Shown here: positions 1 to 5,872 of the stretch, in pieces
How the letters are laid out: each line of letters opens with the position of its first letter
Position numbering within the stretch: the first letter of the stretch is position 1
Source of the DNA: Nitriliruptoraceae bacterium
GTDB lineage: Bacteria > Actinomycetota > Nitriliruptoria > Nitriliruptorales > Nitriliruptoraceae
Reading direction: 5' to 3'
Assembly (NCBI GenBank): GCA_007121975.1
Contig: SKJO01000456.1
Coordinates: 1 to 5,981 of the forward strand
DNA length: 5,981 nt
Program-made: the position numbers and the translations under genes
The notes under the pieces: model-generated
Database searches by the model: none
What the model saw: the letters and a program-made list of their open reading frames with translations, nothing else
Told to the model about the DNA's origin: nothing

Positions 1-984
1 AAGCTCGCGACGGCCCGCCCGGACCTCGAGGTGCTCGACGGTCCGGCGGCGGCGGCCCAGTTGGCGGCGGTGGACGCCGACCTCGTGGTCAACGCCGTCA
101 CCGGGGCGGTCGGGCTGCCGCCCACACTCGCGGCGCTGGCGGCCGGAACCCCGGTCGCGCTGGCCAACAAGGAGAGCCTGATCGTCGGCGGACCGCTGGT
201 GGTGGCCGCCGCGGAGGCGGCCGGGGGCCGCGAGACGATGCTGCTGCCGGTGGACTCCGAGCATTCGGCGCTGGCGCAGTGCCTGCGGGGCGGGCGGCGC
301 GAGGAGGTCGCCCGGCTCGTGCTCACCGCCAGCGGTGGCCCGTTCCGCGGCTGGAGCGCGGCCGAGCTCGCCGACGTCGGCCCGCAGCAGGCCCTGGACC
401 ACCCGACCTGGAGCATGGGGCCGGTGGTCACGGTCAACTCGGCGACGCTGATGAACAAGGGGCTCGAGCTCATCGAGGCCCACGAGCTGTTCGCGGTGCC
501 CTACGACCAGCTCGAGGTCGTGGTCCATCCGCAGTCGGTGGTGCACTCGATGGTGACCTTCGTCGACGGCTCCACCCTCGCGCAGCTCTCCCCGCCCGAC
601 ATGCGCCTGCCCATCCAGCTCGCGATGGGCTGGCCCGACCGGCTCGACCACGCGTTCGTGGCCCGTGACTGGTCCATCGCCGGCTCGTTGGACTTCGAGC
701 CCGTCGATCGCGCCACCTTCCGCGCCCTGGACCTCGCCGAGCAGGCCGGTCGCCGTGGCGGCAGCTTCCCGGCCGTGCTCAACGCCGCCAACGAGGTCGC
801 CGTCGACGCCTTCCTGCACGGCAACCTGGCCTTCCTCGATCTGGCCGGGGTCGTCGAGGCGGCGCTCGAGGGGTGGGGATCCACCGATCCCGGCGAACCG
901 AACCATCTGCAGGACGTCCTCGACGCCGACGTCTGGGCGCGTGCCCTCGCCCGGCGTCTGATCGAGCAGCGAGGAGACTCATGA
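1..984 (+). CDS. dxr: 1-deoxy-D-xylulose 5-phosphate reductoisomerase, 5'-truncated by the window edge
   Basis: This enzyme rearranges and reduces 1-deoxy-D-xylulose 5-phosphate to 2-C-methyl-D-erythritol 4-phosphate with NADPH and a divalent metal, the committed step of the cytoplasmic MEP isoprenoid pathway. The frame is open from base 1 and 327 residues are visible. By comparison with the roughly 390-400 residues usual for the family, about 70 N-terminal residues, including the glycine-rich NADPH loop, lie outside. Numbered from the window edge, ANKES is at 55-59, the metal-ligand motif PVDSEHSA has D85 and E87, TASGGPF follows, the flexible-loop motif HPTWSMG is at 134-140, and the substrate/metal segment LMNKGLELIEAH has N152, K153 and E156. 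HPQSVVHSMV and the C-terminal helical domain follow. All expected active-site residues in the visible part are intact. The stop codon overlaps the start of the next gene by four bases (ATGA), which implies translational coupling. Confidence 0.97.
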   Translation, partial: KLATARPDLEVLDGPAAAAQLAAVDADLVVNAVTGAVGLPPTLAALAAGTPVALANKESLIVGGPLVVAAAEAAGGRETMLLPVDSEHSALAQCLRGGRREEVARLVLTASGGPFRGWSAAELADVGPQQALDHPTWSMGPVVTVNSATLMNKGLELIEAHELFAVPYDQLEVVVHPQSVVHSMVTFVDGSTLAQLSPPDMRLPIQLAMGWPDRLDHAFVARDWSIAGSLDFEPVDRATFRALDLAEQAGRRGGSFPAVLNAANEVAVDAFLHGNLAFLDLAGVVEAALEGWGSTDPGEPNHLQDVLDADVWARALARRLIEQRGDS

Positions 985-2408
985 GCGGCGCGGTGTCCAT
1001 CACCCTGTTCGTGCTGAGCCTGATCGCCGCGATCATGCTCCACGAACTGGGGCACCTGTTGACCGCCCGGCGCTACGGCATGCGGGCCGATCAGTACTTC
1101 CTCGGCTTCGGTCCGACGCTGTGGTCCACGCGGCGCGGCGAGACCGAGTACGGGGTCAAGGCCTTTCCGCTCGGGGGCTTCGTGCGCATCAAGGGCATGT
1201 CCCCGCTCGACGAGCGGCTCGCCCCGGTCGGCACGCGGGAGCTGTTCGCGCCCGCCACGGTCCCCGGCCAGGCTCCGGCCGGACCGGACGAGCAGGCCTG
1301 GTCGCGCATCCGTGCCGAGCTGCTGCGCCGAGGGACGCCGCCCGACGCCGCCGACGAGCTGCTCGCGGCCACCCGCGCACGCACCGGCGACCACGGGCAT
1401 CCGCAAGCGGCGCTCGAGGCGCTGCACGCCGCGATCGACGAGCACATCCCCGACACCGGACGGGTCGGTGACCTGCATCACCGTCTGCTGCGCGGCGACG
1501 AGGACCGGTTCTTCCACGATCGGCCGGCCTGGCAGCGTGCGATCGTGCTCGTGGCGGGCTCGCTGACCCACTTCCTGATCGCGCTGGTCGTGCTGGTGGC
1601 GATGTACGCGCTGCTGCCCCAGCCCACCGGAGAGGTCGGCCCCGAGGTCGGCCAGGTGGTTGCCGACAGTCCCGCCGAGGCCGCGGGACTCGAGCCCGGC
1701 GACCGGCTGCTGTCGGTCGATCAGTTCGCCTCCGAGAACTACGACGAGTTGCGCCTGGCGATCCGGGCCCGCCCGGACCGTCCGGTGGTGCTGGGCCTGG
1801 AGCGCGACGGCGAACGCATCACCCTGACCGTGGTACCCGAGCGCACCGAGGATCCCGACACCGGGGAGACCATCGGACTGATCGGCATGGTTCCCGCCGA
1901 GCAGCTCGAGCGGCTCGGTCCGGTGCAGGCCCTGGAGTCGGCCACCATCGGACCGGGCGGCTTCGTGGCCATCTTCACCGGCTCGATCGCGGCGCTGGTG
2001 CGGGTGTTCAGCCCCCAGGGCCTGGCCTCGATGCTGTCACAGGCGACCGGCGCCGAGGAGCGGGGCCTGGACGGAGCGGTGTCGCTGGTCGGGGCCGCCT
2101 CGTTGGCCGGGCAGTCCACGGACACCGGGTTCGCGGTGCTGATCCTGCTCAGCCTGATCGCCTCGATCAACATCTTCATCGGCATCTTCAACCTCGTGCC
2201 GCTGCCGCCACTCGACGGCGGGCACCTCGCGGTGCTCGGGGTTGAGCGCACCGTCAACCTGGTGCGCTCGCTGCGGGGCCGTCCGGCCGACTTCACCGTC
2301 GACCCCCGGGCGATCGCGGCGGTGGCGATCCCGGTGCTGGTCGTGCTCGGCACCGTCTTCCTCGTGCTGCTCTACCTCGACATCACCGACCCGATCCGGC
2401 TGTTCTGA
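981..2408 (+). CDS. rseP: Site-2 intramembrane zinc metalloprotease, M50 family (RseP/Rip1-like), with a large insertion
   Basis: This is a membrane-embedded protease of the type that cleaves anti-sigma factors or other single-pass membrane proteins in regulated intramembrane proteolysis. The protein is 475 aa. TM1 (about 5-25) carries the zinc-binding motif HELGH at 21-25. GGFVRIKGM (65-73) belongs to the conserved membrane-associated loop. TM2 is about 187-210, one PDZ domain spans about 217-290, TM3 is about 383-403, the third zinc-ligand motif NLVPLPPLDG is at 404-413 (D412), and TM4 is about 443-466. The catalytic set is therefore complete. The odd part is residues 77-177, a charged, helix-rich segment of about 100 residues where relatives usually have only some 15-25. 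The ATG at 981 is chosen because GAGGAG at 971-976 precedes it and HELGH then falls at the usual distance from the N terminus; the upstream in-frame extension overlaps dxr. Placement between dxr and ispG is typical of actinobacteria. The actual substrate is unknown. Confidence 0.95.
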   Translation: MSGAVSITLFVLSLIAAIMLHELGHLLTARRYGMRADQYFLGFGPTLWSTRRGETEYGVKAFPLGGFVRIKGMSPLDERLAPVGTRELFAPATVPGQAPAGPDEQAWSRIRAELLRRGTPPDAADELLAATRARTGDHGHPQAALEALHAAIDEHIPDTGRVGDLHHRLLRGDEDRFFHDRPAWQRAIVLVAGSLTHFLIALVVLVAMYALLPQPTGEVGPEVGQVVADSPAEAAGLEPGDRLLSVDQFASENYDELRLAIRARPDRPVVLGLERDGERITLTVVPERTEDPDTGETIGLIGMVPAEQLERLGPVQALESATIGPGGFVAIFTGSIAALVRVFSPQGLASMLSQATGAEERGLDGAVSLVGAASLAGQSTDTGFAVLILLSLIASINIFIGIFNLVPLPPLDGGHLAVLGVERTVNLVRSLRGRPADFTVDPRAIAAVAIPVLVVLGTVFLVLLYLDITDPIRLF

Positions 2409-2425
2409 GTCCGTCAGGAGTCCCG

Positions 2426-3580
2426 ATGAGCACTGCGTTGCCCGTGCTGCCCACCGCGCCGACAGGTGGGCAGCCCACCGGCCCCGTGCGTCGTGCGACG
2501 CGCCGCATCCGCCTCGGACCGATCGCGGTGGGCGGTGACGCTCCCATCAGCGTGCAGACGATGACGGTCACCCCCACCCACGAGGTCGATCTGACCCTGC
2601 AGGCGATCGCTTCGGCCCAGGCGGCCGGAGCCGACATCGTGCGCGTGGCGGTGCCCCGCCGCGAGGACGCCGAGGCGCTGACCGCCATCGCCGAGCACGC
2701 GCGCATCCCGGTCATCGCCGACATCCACTTCCAGTGGAAGTACGCGGTGCTGGCCATCGAAGCCGGCTGTGCCGGGGTGCGCATCAACCCGGGCAACATC
2801 AAGAAGCATGACAAGGTCGCCCTGCTCGGACGCATGGCCGACGAGGCCGGGGTCGCGATCCGCATCGGGGTCAACGGCGGCAGCCTCGAGGATGCGATCC
2901 TCGAGCAGTTCGGCGGGCCCACGCCCGAGGCGATGGTGGAGTCGGCGCTGCGGGAGGTGCGCCTGCTCGAGGACGTGGGATTCGCCGACACCAAGATCTC
3001 GGTCAAGCACTCCGATCCCTGGGTCATGATCCAGACCTACCGACTGCTCGCCGAGCGCACCGACTACCCGTTGCACCTGGGGGTGACCGAGGCCGGTCCG
3101 CTCAAGACCGGGTCGATCAAGTCGGCGGTGGGCATCGGCACCCTGCTGGCCGAGGGCATCGGGGACACCATCCGGGTGTCGCTGTCGGCCGATCCGGTCG
3201 AGGAGGTCAAGGCGGGCATCGCGATCCTCGAGTCGCTGCATCTGCGCGAGCGGGGGCTCGATGTGGTGTCCTGCCCGTCCTGCGGCCGGGCGCAGGTCGA
3301 TGTCTGGACGTTGGCCGAGGACGTCCAGAAGGGACTCGAGGGGATCGACGCGCCGCTGCGGGTGGCCGTGATGGGATGTGTGGTCAATGGCCCCGGCGAG
3401 GCGCGCGAAGCCGATCTCGGGGTCGCTGCCGGCAACGGCAAGGGCGACATCATCCGGCGCGGCGAGCGCATCGCCACGGTCCGGGAGGAGGACATCGTCG
3501 AGGCGCTCGTGCACTTCGCCACCGAGATGGCCGACGAGATCCGCGCGGAGCGGGGCGAGGGAACGCCGGTCGTGGCCTGA
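2426..3580 (+). CDS. ispG: 4-hydroxy-3-methylbut-2-enyl diphosphate synthase, 4Fe-4S enzyme
   Basis: IspG (GcpE) reductively opens 2-C-methyl-D-erythritol 2,4-cyclodiphosphate to HMBPP, the penultimate step of the MEP pathway, in the cytoplasm, using a [4Fe-4S] cluster and an external electron donor. The 384-residue length fits the two-domain bacterial form, which lacks the middle domain found in plants. An N-terminal TIM-barrel is marked by VQTMTVTPTHEV, ADIHFQWKYA and RINPGNI. The C-terminal cluster domain has CPSCGR (C283, C286) and MGCVVNGPGEA (C318, E325), which supply the three cysteine ligands and the conserved glutamate. The usual QSMT motif reads QTMT here, a mild substitution. The ATG at 2426 has CAGGAG at 2415-2420, five bases away. 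The gene begins 17 bases after the protease gene and so probably shares its transcript. A strong hairpin follows its stop codon. Confidence 0.97.
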   Translation: MSTALPVLPTAPTGGQPTGPVRRATRRIRLGPIAVGGDAPISVQTMTVTPTHEVDLTLQAIASAQAAGADIVRVAVPRREDAEALTAIAEHARIPVIADIHFQWKYAVLAIEAGCAGVRINPGNIKKHDKVALLGRMADEAGVAIRIGVNGGSLEDAILEQFGGPTPEAMVESALREVRLLEDVGFADTKISVKHSDPWVMIQTYRLLAERTDYPLHLGVTEAGPLKTGSIKSAVGIGTLLAEGIGDTIRVSLSADPVEEVKAGIAILESLHLRERGLDVVSCPSCGRAQVDVWTLAEDVQKGLEGIDAPLRVAVMGCVVNGPGEAREADLGVAAGNGKGDIIRRGERIATVREEDIVEALVHFATEMADEIRAERGEGTPVVA

Positions 3581-3587
3581 GCTACGC

Positions 3588-3613
3588 GGCCGTCAGGTCG
3601 TCTCCTGGCGGCC
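3588..3613 (+). terminator. Putative transcription terminator hairpin after ispG
   Basis: The inverted repeat GGCCGTCAGG (3588-3597) and CCTGGCGGCC (3604-3613) forms a 10-bp stem (nine Watson-Crick pairs and one G-U) with the six-base loop TCGTCT. It starts seven bases after the ispG stop. No T-tract follows, so it is not a classic intrinsic terminator, but U-less hairpins in this position are common in G+C-rich actinobacteria. Its location suggests it ends or reduces transcription of the dxr-rseP-ispG unit. It could instead be a processing or 3'-stabilising hairpin. Confidence 0.6.
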
Positions 3614-3625
3614 TCCGGGCGGAGA

Positions 3626-3634
3626 TGGTACGTT
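3626..3634 (+). promoter_or_regulatory. Candidate extended -10 promoter for the rimP-nusA-ylxR-infB unit
   Basis: TGG-TACGTT fits an extended -10 element (TGn followed by TAnnnT) for the housekeeping sigma factor. It is one of the few less G+C-rich spots between ispG and rimP and lies directly behind the putative ispG terminator. At 17-base spacing the -35 position (3606-3611, TGGCGG) is poor, which is tolerated when a TGn extension is present. Transcription would start near 3641 and give a leader of about 190 bases before rimP. This is inferred from motif and position only. Confidence 0.4.
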
Positions 3635-3707
3635 CATGTGTCCCACGAGGACGCGGGAGAGTTCGCCGCGCCCTTGACGTTCGGCCCGCCCCGTCGGTCA
3701 CGCCTGC

Positions 3708-3717
3708 GGTGACGGCA
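3708..3717 (+). repeat. Upstream copy of 10-base direct repeat GGTGACGGCA
   Basis: This is identical to 3795-3804, 87 bases downstream. Both copies are complementary (nine pairs, one G-U) to GCCGTCGCC at 3771-3779, and this copy also forms the 3' arm of the local hairpin starting at 3697. The identity is directly visible; a functional role is inferred. Confidence 0.55.
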
Positions 3718-3751
3718 GCAGCAACGGCCATGACAACGGATGTCCGCGAGT

Positions 3752-3774
3752 CGGCCGGCCCCTCGGGCCGGCCG
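3752..3774 (+). terminator. Very strong leader hairpin (attenuator or terminator candidate)
   Basis: CGGCCGGCCC (3752-3761) and GGGCCGGCCG (3765-3774) form a perfect 10-bp all-G/C stem with the three-base loop CTC (or nine pairs with a five-base loop). It lies about 60 bases before the rimP start, with no U-tract after it. If the RNA starts at about 3641, this hairpin is inside the leader and could act as an attenuator, a pause site or a barrier to upstream readthrough. The last four bases of its 3' arm are also used by the competing helix 3771-3779/3795-3803. Confidence 0.45.
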
Positions 3775-3794
3775 TCGCCGTGAGACCGCCGGAG

Positions 3795-3804
3795 GGTGAC
3801 GGCA
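3795..3804 (+). repeat. Downstream copy of 10-base direct repeat GGTGACGGCA
   Basis: This is identical to 3708-3717. It pairs with 3771-3779 across a 15-base loop and ends 29 bases before the rimP ATG, so the resulting helix lies just upstream of the ribosome binding site without covering it. Confidence 0.55.
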
Positions 3805-3833
3805 CGAACCACGACCCATGAGTGAGGCAGGCC

Positions 3834-4343
3834 ATGACCAACCACGACGACGACGGCCTGCCCGAGCGCATCCGCGCGCTCGCCGGCCCGCTCGCCGATG
3901 CGTTGGGCGTCGAGCTGCTCGAGGTGGTCGTCGAGGGATCGCACGGCCGGCCGTTGGTCCGGGTCGTCGCGGATGTACGCGTTGAGTTGCCCGCCGAACT
4001 CGACCCCGACGAGCCGGCGCTCGGCGTCGATGTCGACGTGATCGCCGCGCTGTCGCGGGACCTCGGCAACCTGCTCGACGAGCGGGATCTGATCGAGGGG
4101 GCGCACACCCTGGAGGTCAGCTCGCCGGGCGCGGCGCGTGCGCTGCGCAACGCGCAGGACTTCGCCCGCAACCTCGGTCGTGAGCTGCGCCTGGTGTGGC
4201 GCGAAGGGCACTCCCACCCCGATGTCGACACGGCCACCGTGGTCGCGGTCCACGCCGAGGGCATCGTCGTGCACGCCGACGACGAGCGGGTCGAGGTCGA
4301 CCTCGATGCCATCGACCACGCGACGGTCGTCCTGCCCTGGTGA
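3834..4343 (+). CDS. rimP: Ribosome maturation factor RimP
   Basis: RimP binds the free 30S subunit and assists late assembly of its head region. The product is 169 aa, normal to slightly long for the family. The N-terminal alpha/beta domain runs from LPERIRALAGPLADALG through the strand LLEVVVEG to about residue 90. The family signature EVSSPG is at 94-99, followed by a C-terminal SH3-like domain (RELRLVWREG to the end). The motif usually continues as GLDRPL but here reads GAARAL, a local divergence. The ATG at 3834 is chosen because GAGG at 3824-3827 sits six bases upstream. An in-frame GTG at 3822 would add four residues but has no ribosome binding site. This is the first gene of the block rimP-nusA-ylxR-infB, a gene order conserved across many bacteria; nusA begins 28 bases after its stop. 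Confidence 0.93.
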   Translation: MTNHDDDGLPERIRALAGPLADALGVELLEVVVEGSHGRPLVRVVADVRVELPAELDPDEPALGVDVDVIAALSRDLGNLLDERDLIEGAHTLEVSSPGAARALRNAQDFARNLGRELRLVWREGHSHPDVDTATVVAVHAEGIVVHADDERVEVDLDAIDHATVVLPW

Positions 4344-4371
4344 GCCGCAACGACGAACGAGGAGGCAGCCT

Positions 4372-5532
4372 GTGAAGATCGACATCGACGCCCTGCGCCA
4401 GATCGAGCGCGAGAAGGGCATCGACTTCCTCACCGTCGTCGAGGCGTTCGAGACCGCCATGGCTTCGGCCTACAAGCGCTCCTCGATCGCTACGGCCGAC
4501 GAGGCGCGGGTCAGCGTGGACCGGACCACCGGGGAGGTCCTGCTCTTCGCTCAGGAACTCGACGACGAGGGCAACGTCGTCTCCGAGTGGCGGGAGGAGC
4601 CCAAGGACTTCGGGCGCATCGTGGCGCAGACCGCGAAGCAGGTCCTGCTCCAGCGCTTGCGCGAGGCGGAGCGGGAGGCCACCTACGGCGAGTACGTCGG
4701 CCGCGAGGGCGACATCGTCTCCGGGCAGATCAGCCAGCAGGGCAACGTGACGCTGATCGAGCTCGGCCGCACCGAGGCCCTGCTGCCCTTCTCCGAGCAG
4801 ATCCCCAACGAGCGGCTCGAGCACGGCGCCCACACCCGCGCGGTGGTCATCGAGGTCCGCAAGCAGCAGCGGGGCGCCCAGATCGTGGCCTCGCGGACCC
4901 ACCCGGCGCTGGTCGTCGGCCTGTTCGCGCTCGAGGTCCCCGAGATCGAGGAGGGGATCGTCGAGATCAAGGGCATCGCCCGGGAAGCGGGCCACCGCAC
5001 CAAGGTCGCCGTGGCCAGCAACGACGCCAACGTCGATCCGGTGGGTGCCTGCGTCGGCCCCGGTGGCCAACGTGCGCGCAGCGTCCAGAAGGAACTGCAC
5101 GCCGAGGACCTCGAGCGCATCGACATCGTGCGCTGGTCGGACGAGCCCGAGAGCCTGGTGGGCAACGCGTTGTCCCCGGCCAAGGTGTCGCAGGTCTACC
5201 TCTACCCCGACGAGGCCACGGCGTTGGTGATCGTGCCCGACTACCAGCTGTCGCTGGCGATCGGGCGGGAGGGCCAGAACGCCCGCCTGGCCAACCGCCT
5301 GACCGGTTGGCGCATCGACATCAAATCCGAGTCGCAGTTCGACGAGGAGCAGCGTGCGTTCCAGGAGGCCTTCGACGCCGGGTTGGTCGACGAGTTCGGC
5401 AACCCGCTGTCGGCAGAGGGCGAGGCGGCCATCGACGCGGCCTTCGAATCCGCCGAGGCCAAGCGCCTGCGCGCGCTCGAGGAGAGTGGGGAGCAGGCAC
5501 CGGACAACGAGCCGCCGGAGGCGGCGACCTGA
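4372..5532 (+). CDS. nusA: Transcription termination/antitermination factor NusA
   Basis: NusA binds RNA polymerase and nascent RNA to modulate pausing, intrinsic termination and antitermination, including at rRNA operons. The protein is 386 aa with a GTG start preceded by AGGAGG (4360-4365) at six bases, which decides the start although the frame is open further upstream. The N-terminal polymerase-binding domain spans about 1-108, the S1 RNA-binding domain about 112-178, the KH1 domain has GPGG at 229-232 within GACVGPGGQRARSV, and the KH2 domain has GREG at 298-301 within LAIGREGQNARLANRL, ending with TGWRIDIKSE near residue 320. There are no E. coli-style acidic repeat domains, as is normal outside proteobacteria. 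Instead there is a strongly acidic tail at 319-386 (19 Asp/Glu against 4 Lys/Arg). The neighbours rimP and infB support the call. Confidence 0.97.
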   Translation: MKIDIDALRQIEREKGIDFLTVVEAFETAMASAYKRSSIATADEARVSVDRTTGEVLLFAQELDDEGNVVSEWREEPKDFGRIVAQTAKQVLLQRLREAEREATYGEYVGREGDIVSGQISQQGNVTLIELGRTEALLPFSEQIPNERLEHGAHTRAVVIEVRKQQRGAQIVASRTHPALVVGLFALEVPEIEEGIVEIKGIAREAGHRTKVAVASNDANVDPVGACVGPGGQRARSVQKELHAEDLERIDIVRWSDEPESLVGNALSPAKVSQVYLYPDEATALVIVPDYQLSLAIGREGQNARLANRLTGWRIDIKSESQFDEEQRAFQEAFDAGLVDEFGNPLSAEGEAAIDAAFESAEAKRLRALEESGEQAPDNEPPEAAT

Positions 5533-5556
5533 CCCGACGCCCCGGAGGAAGTACCC

Positions 5557-5859
5557 TTGTGCCCCCAAGCGCCCCGCGGGCCGGTTCGGACGTGCGTCGG
5601 CTGCCGATCGGCCCGCGCCAAGGACCTGCTGGTACGTGTGGCCCGGACCCCGTCCGGCGTCCGCGTCGACCCAGAGGGGCGACTGCCCGGCCGAGGCGCC
5701 TACCTGTGTCCCGACACCGCCTGCATCGAGGCAGCCGCCACGCGCGGCGCCGGTGCGCTACGGCGCGCCCTGCGGGGAGTGCCGGCAACACAAGCCCAGG
5801 CAGCGCTCGAGGCGCTGCACCACGAGGTCCTGCATCACCGGGTGCCCCAGGCACCGTGA
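5557..5859 (+). CDS. ylxR: YlxR-family (DUF448) small RNA-binding protein
   Basis: This is a 100-aa protein of the YlxR family, encoded between nusA and infB in many bacteria. In Bacillus subtilis the homologue has been reported as an RNA-binding regulator of RNase P (RnpM) and as a nucleoid-associated regulator; which role applies here is unknown. Diagnostic motifs are VRTCVGCRSARAKDLLVRV (residues 10-28) with the paired C13 and C16, a basic surface, and GRGAYLC (45-51). The start is TTG at 5557, supported by GGAGG at 5544-5548 with eight bases of spacing and by the absence of any in-frame ATG or GTG before the conserved motif. The GTG at 5559 is out of frame. The C-terminal 20 residues are rich in histidine (HH repeats). 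The gene lies 24 bases after nusA, and the infB ribosome binding site overlaps its stop codon. Confidence 0.93.
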   Translation: MCPQAPRGPVRTCVGCRSARAKDLLVRVARTPSGVRVDPEGRLPGRGAYLCPDTACIEAAATRGAGALRRALRGVPATQAQAALEALHHEVLHHRVPQAP

Positions 5860-5872
5860 GGAGCGAGAACGC

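Larger units (their letters stand above)
3641..3833 (+). promoter_or_regulatory. Structured, probably untranslated leader of rimP with alternative base-pairing
   Basis: No convincing gene lies in this stretch, although it is transcribed if the promoter at 3626-3634 is real. It can form several helices: (a) GTCAC 3697-3701 with GTGAC 3709-3713; (b) 3752-3761 with 3765-3774, a strong 10-bp hairpin; (c) GCCGTCGCC 3771-3779 with GGTGACGGC 3795-3803 (nine pairs, one G-U); and (d) the same 3771-3779 with the identical upstream copy at 3708-3716. Helices c and d exclude each other, a competes with d, and b shares bases 3771-3774 with both c and d. That arrangement resembles an attenuator or cis-regulatory RNA. 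Leaders that regulate rimP-nusA operons are known in enterobacteria, but no homology to them is claimed. Helices arise easily by chance at this G+C content, so this is a candidate only. Confidence 0.35.

Noticed and set aside
501..1571. Minus-strand open frame (356 codons) across the dxr/rseP junction
   Set aside because: It covers two confidently assigned genes on the other strand and has arginine-rich, motif-free composition.
2414..3514. Minus-strand open frame (366 codons) opposite ispG
   Set aside because: It is a complementary shadow of the well-supported ispG frame, with no recognisable domain.
3636..3677. ATG-initiated 13-codon frame at the start of the rimP leader
   Set aside because: It lacks a well-placed ribosome binding site and would begin upstream of the transcription start predicted from the -10 element at 3629-3634.
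3674..3703. TTGACG at 3674-3679 as a consensus-like -35 box
   Set aside because: At 17-18 bases of spacing the -10 position reads GTCACG or TCACGC, with no TAnnnT, so there is no usable promoter.
3822..3833. GTG at 3822 as the rimP start
   Set aside because: No Shine-Dalgarno sequence precedes it, whereas the ATG at 3834 has GAGG at six bases and the extra four residues are not part of the conserved domain.
4117..5568. Long open frame (483 codons) on the minus strand across rimP/nusA/ylxR
   Set aside because: It is antisense to nusA, with low-complexity Leu/Gly/Arg/Asp composition typical of frames created by G+C-rich codon bias; plus-strand frames have clear family motifs and ribosome binding sites.
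5803..5820. 18-base sequence identical to 1410-1427, encoding ALEALH in both the protease insertion and YlxR
   Set aside because: Both encode a generic Ala/Leu/Glu helix with the preferred G+C-rich codons; the identity does not extend to flanking sequence, so coincidence is the simplest explanation.
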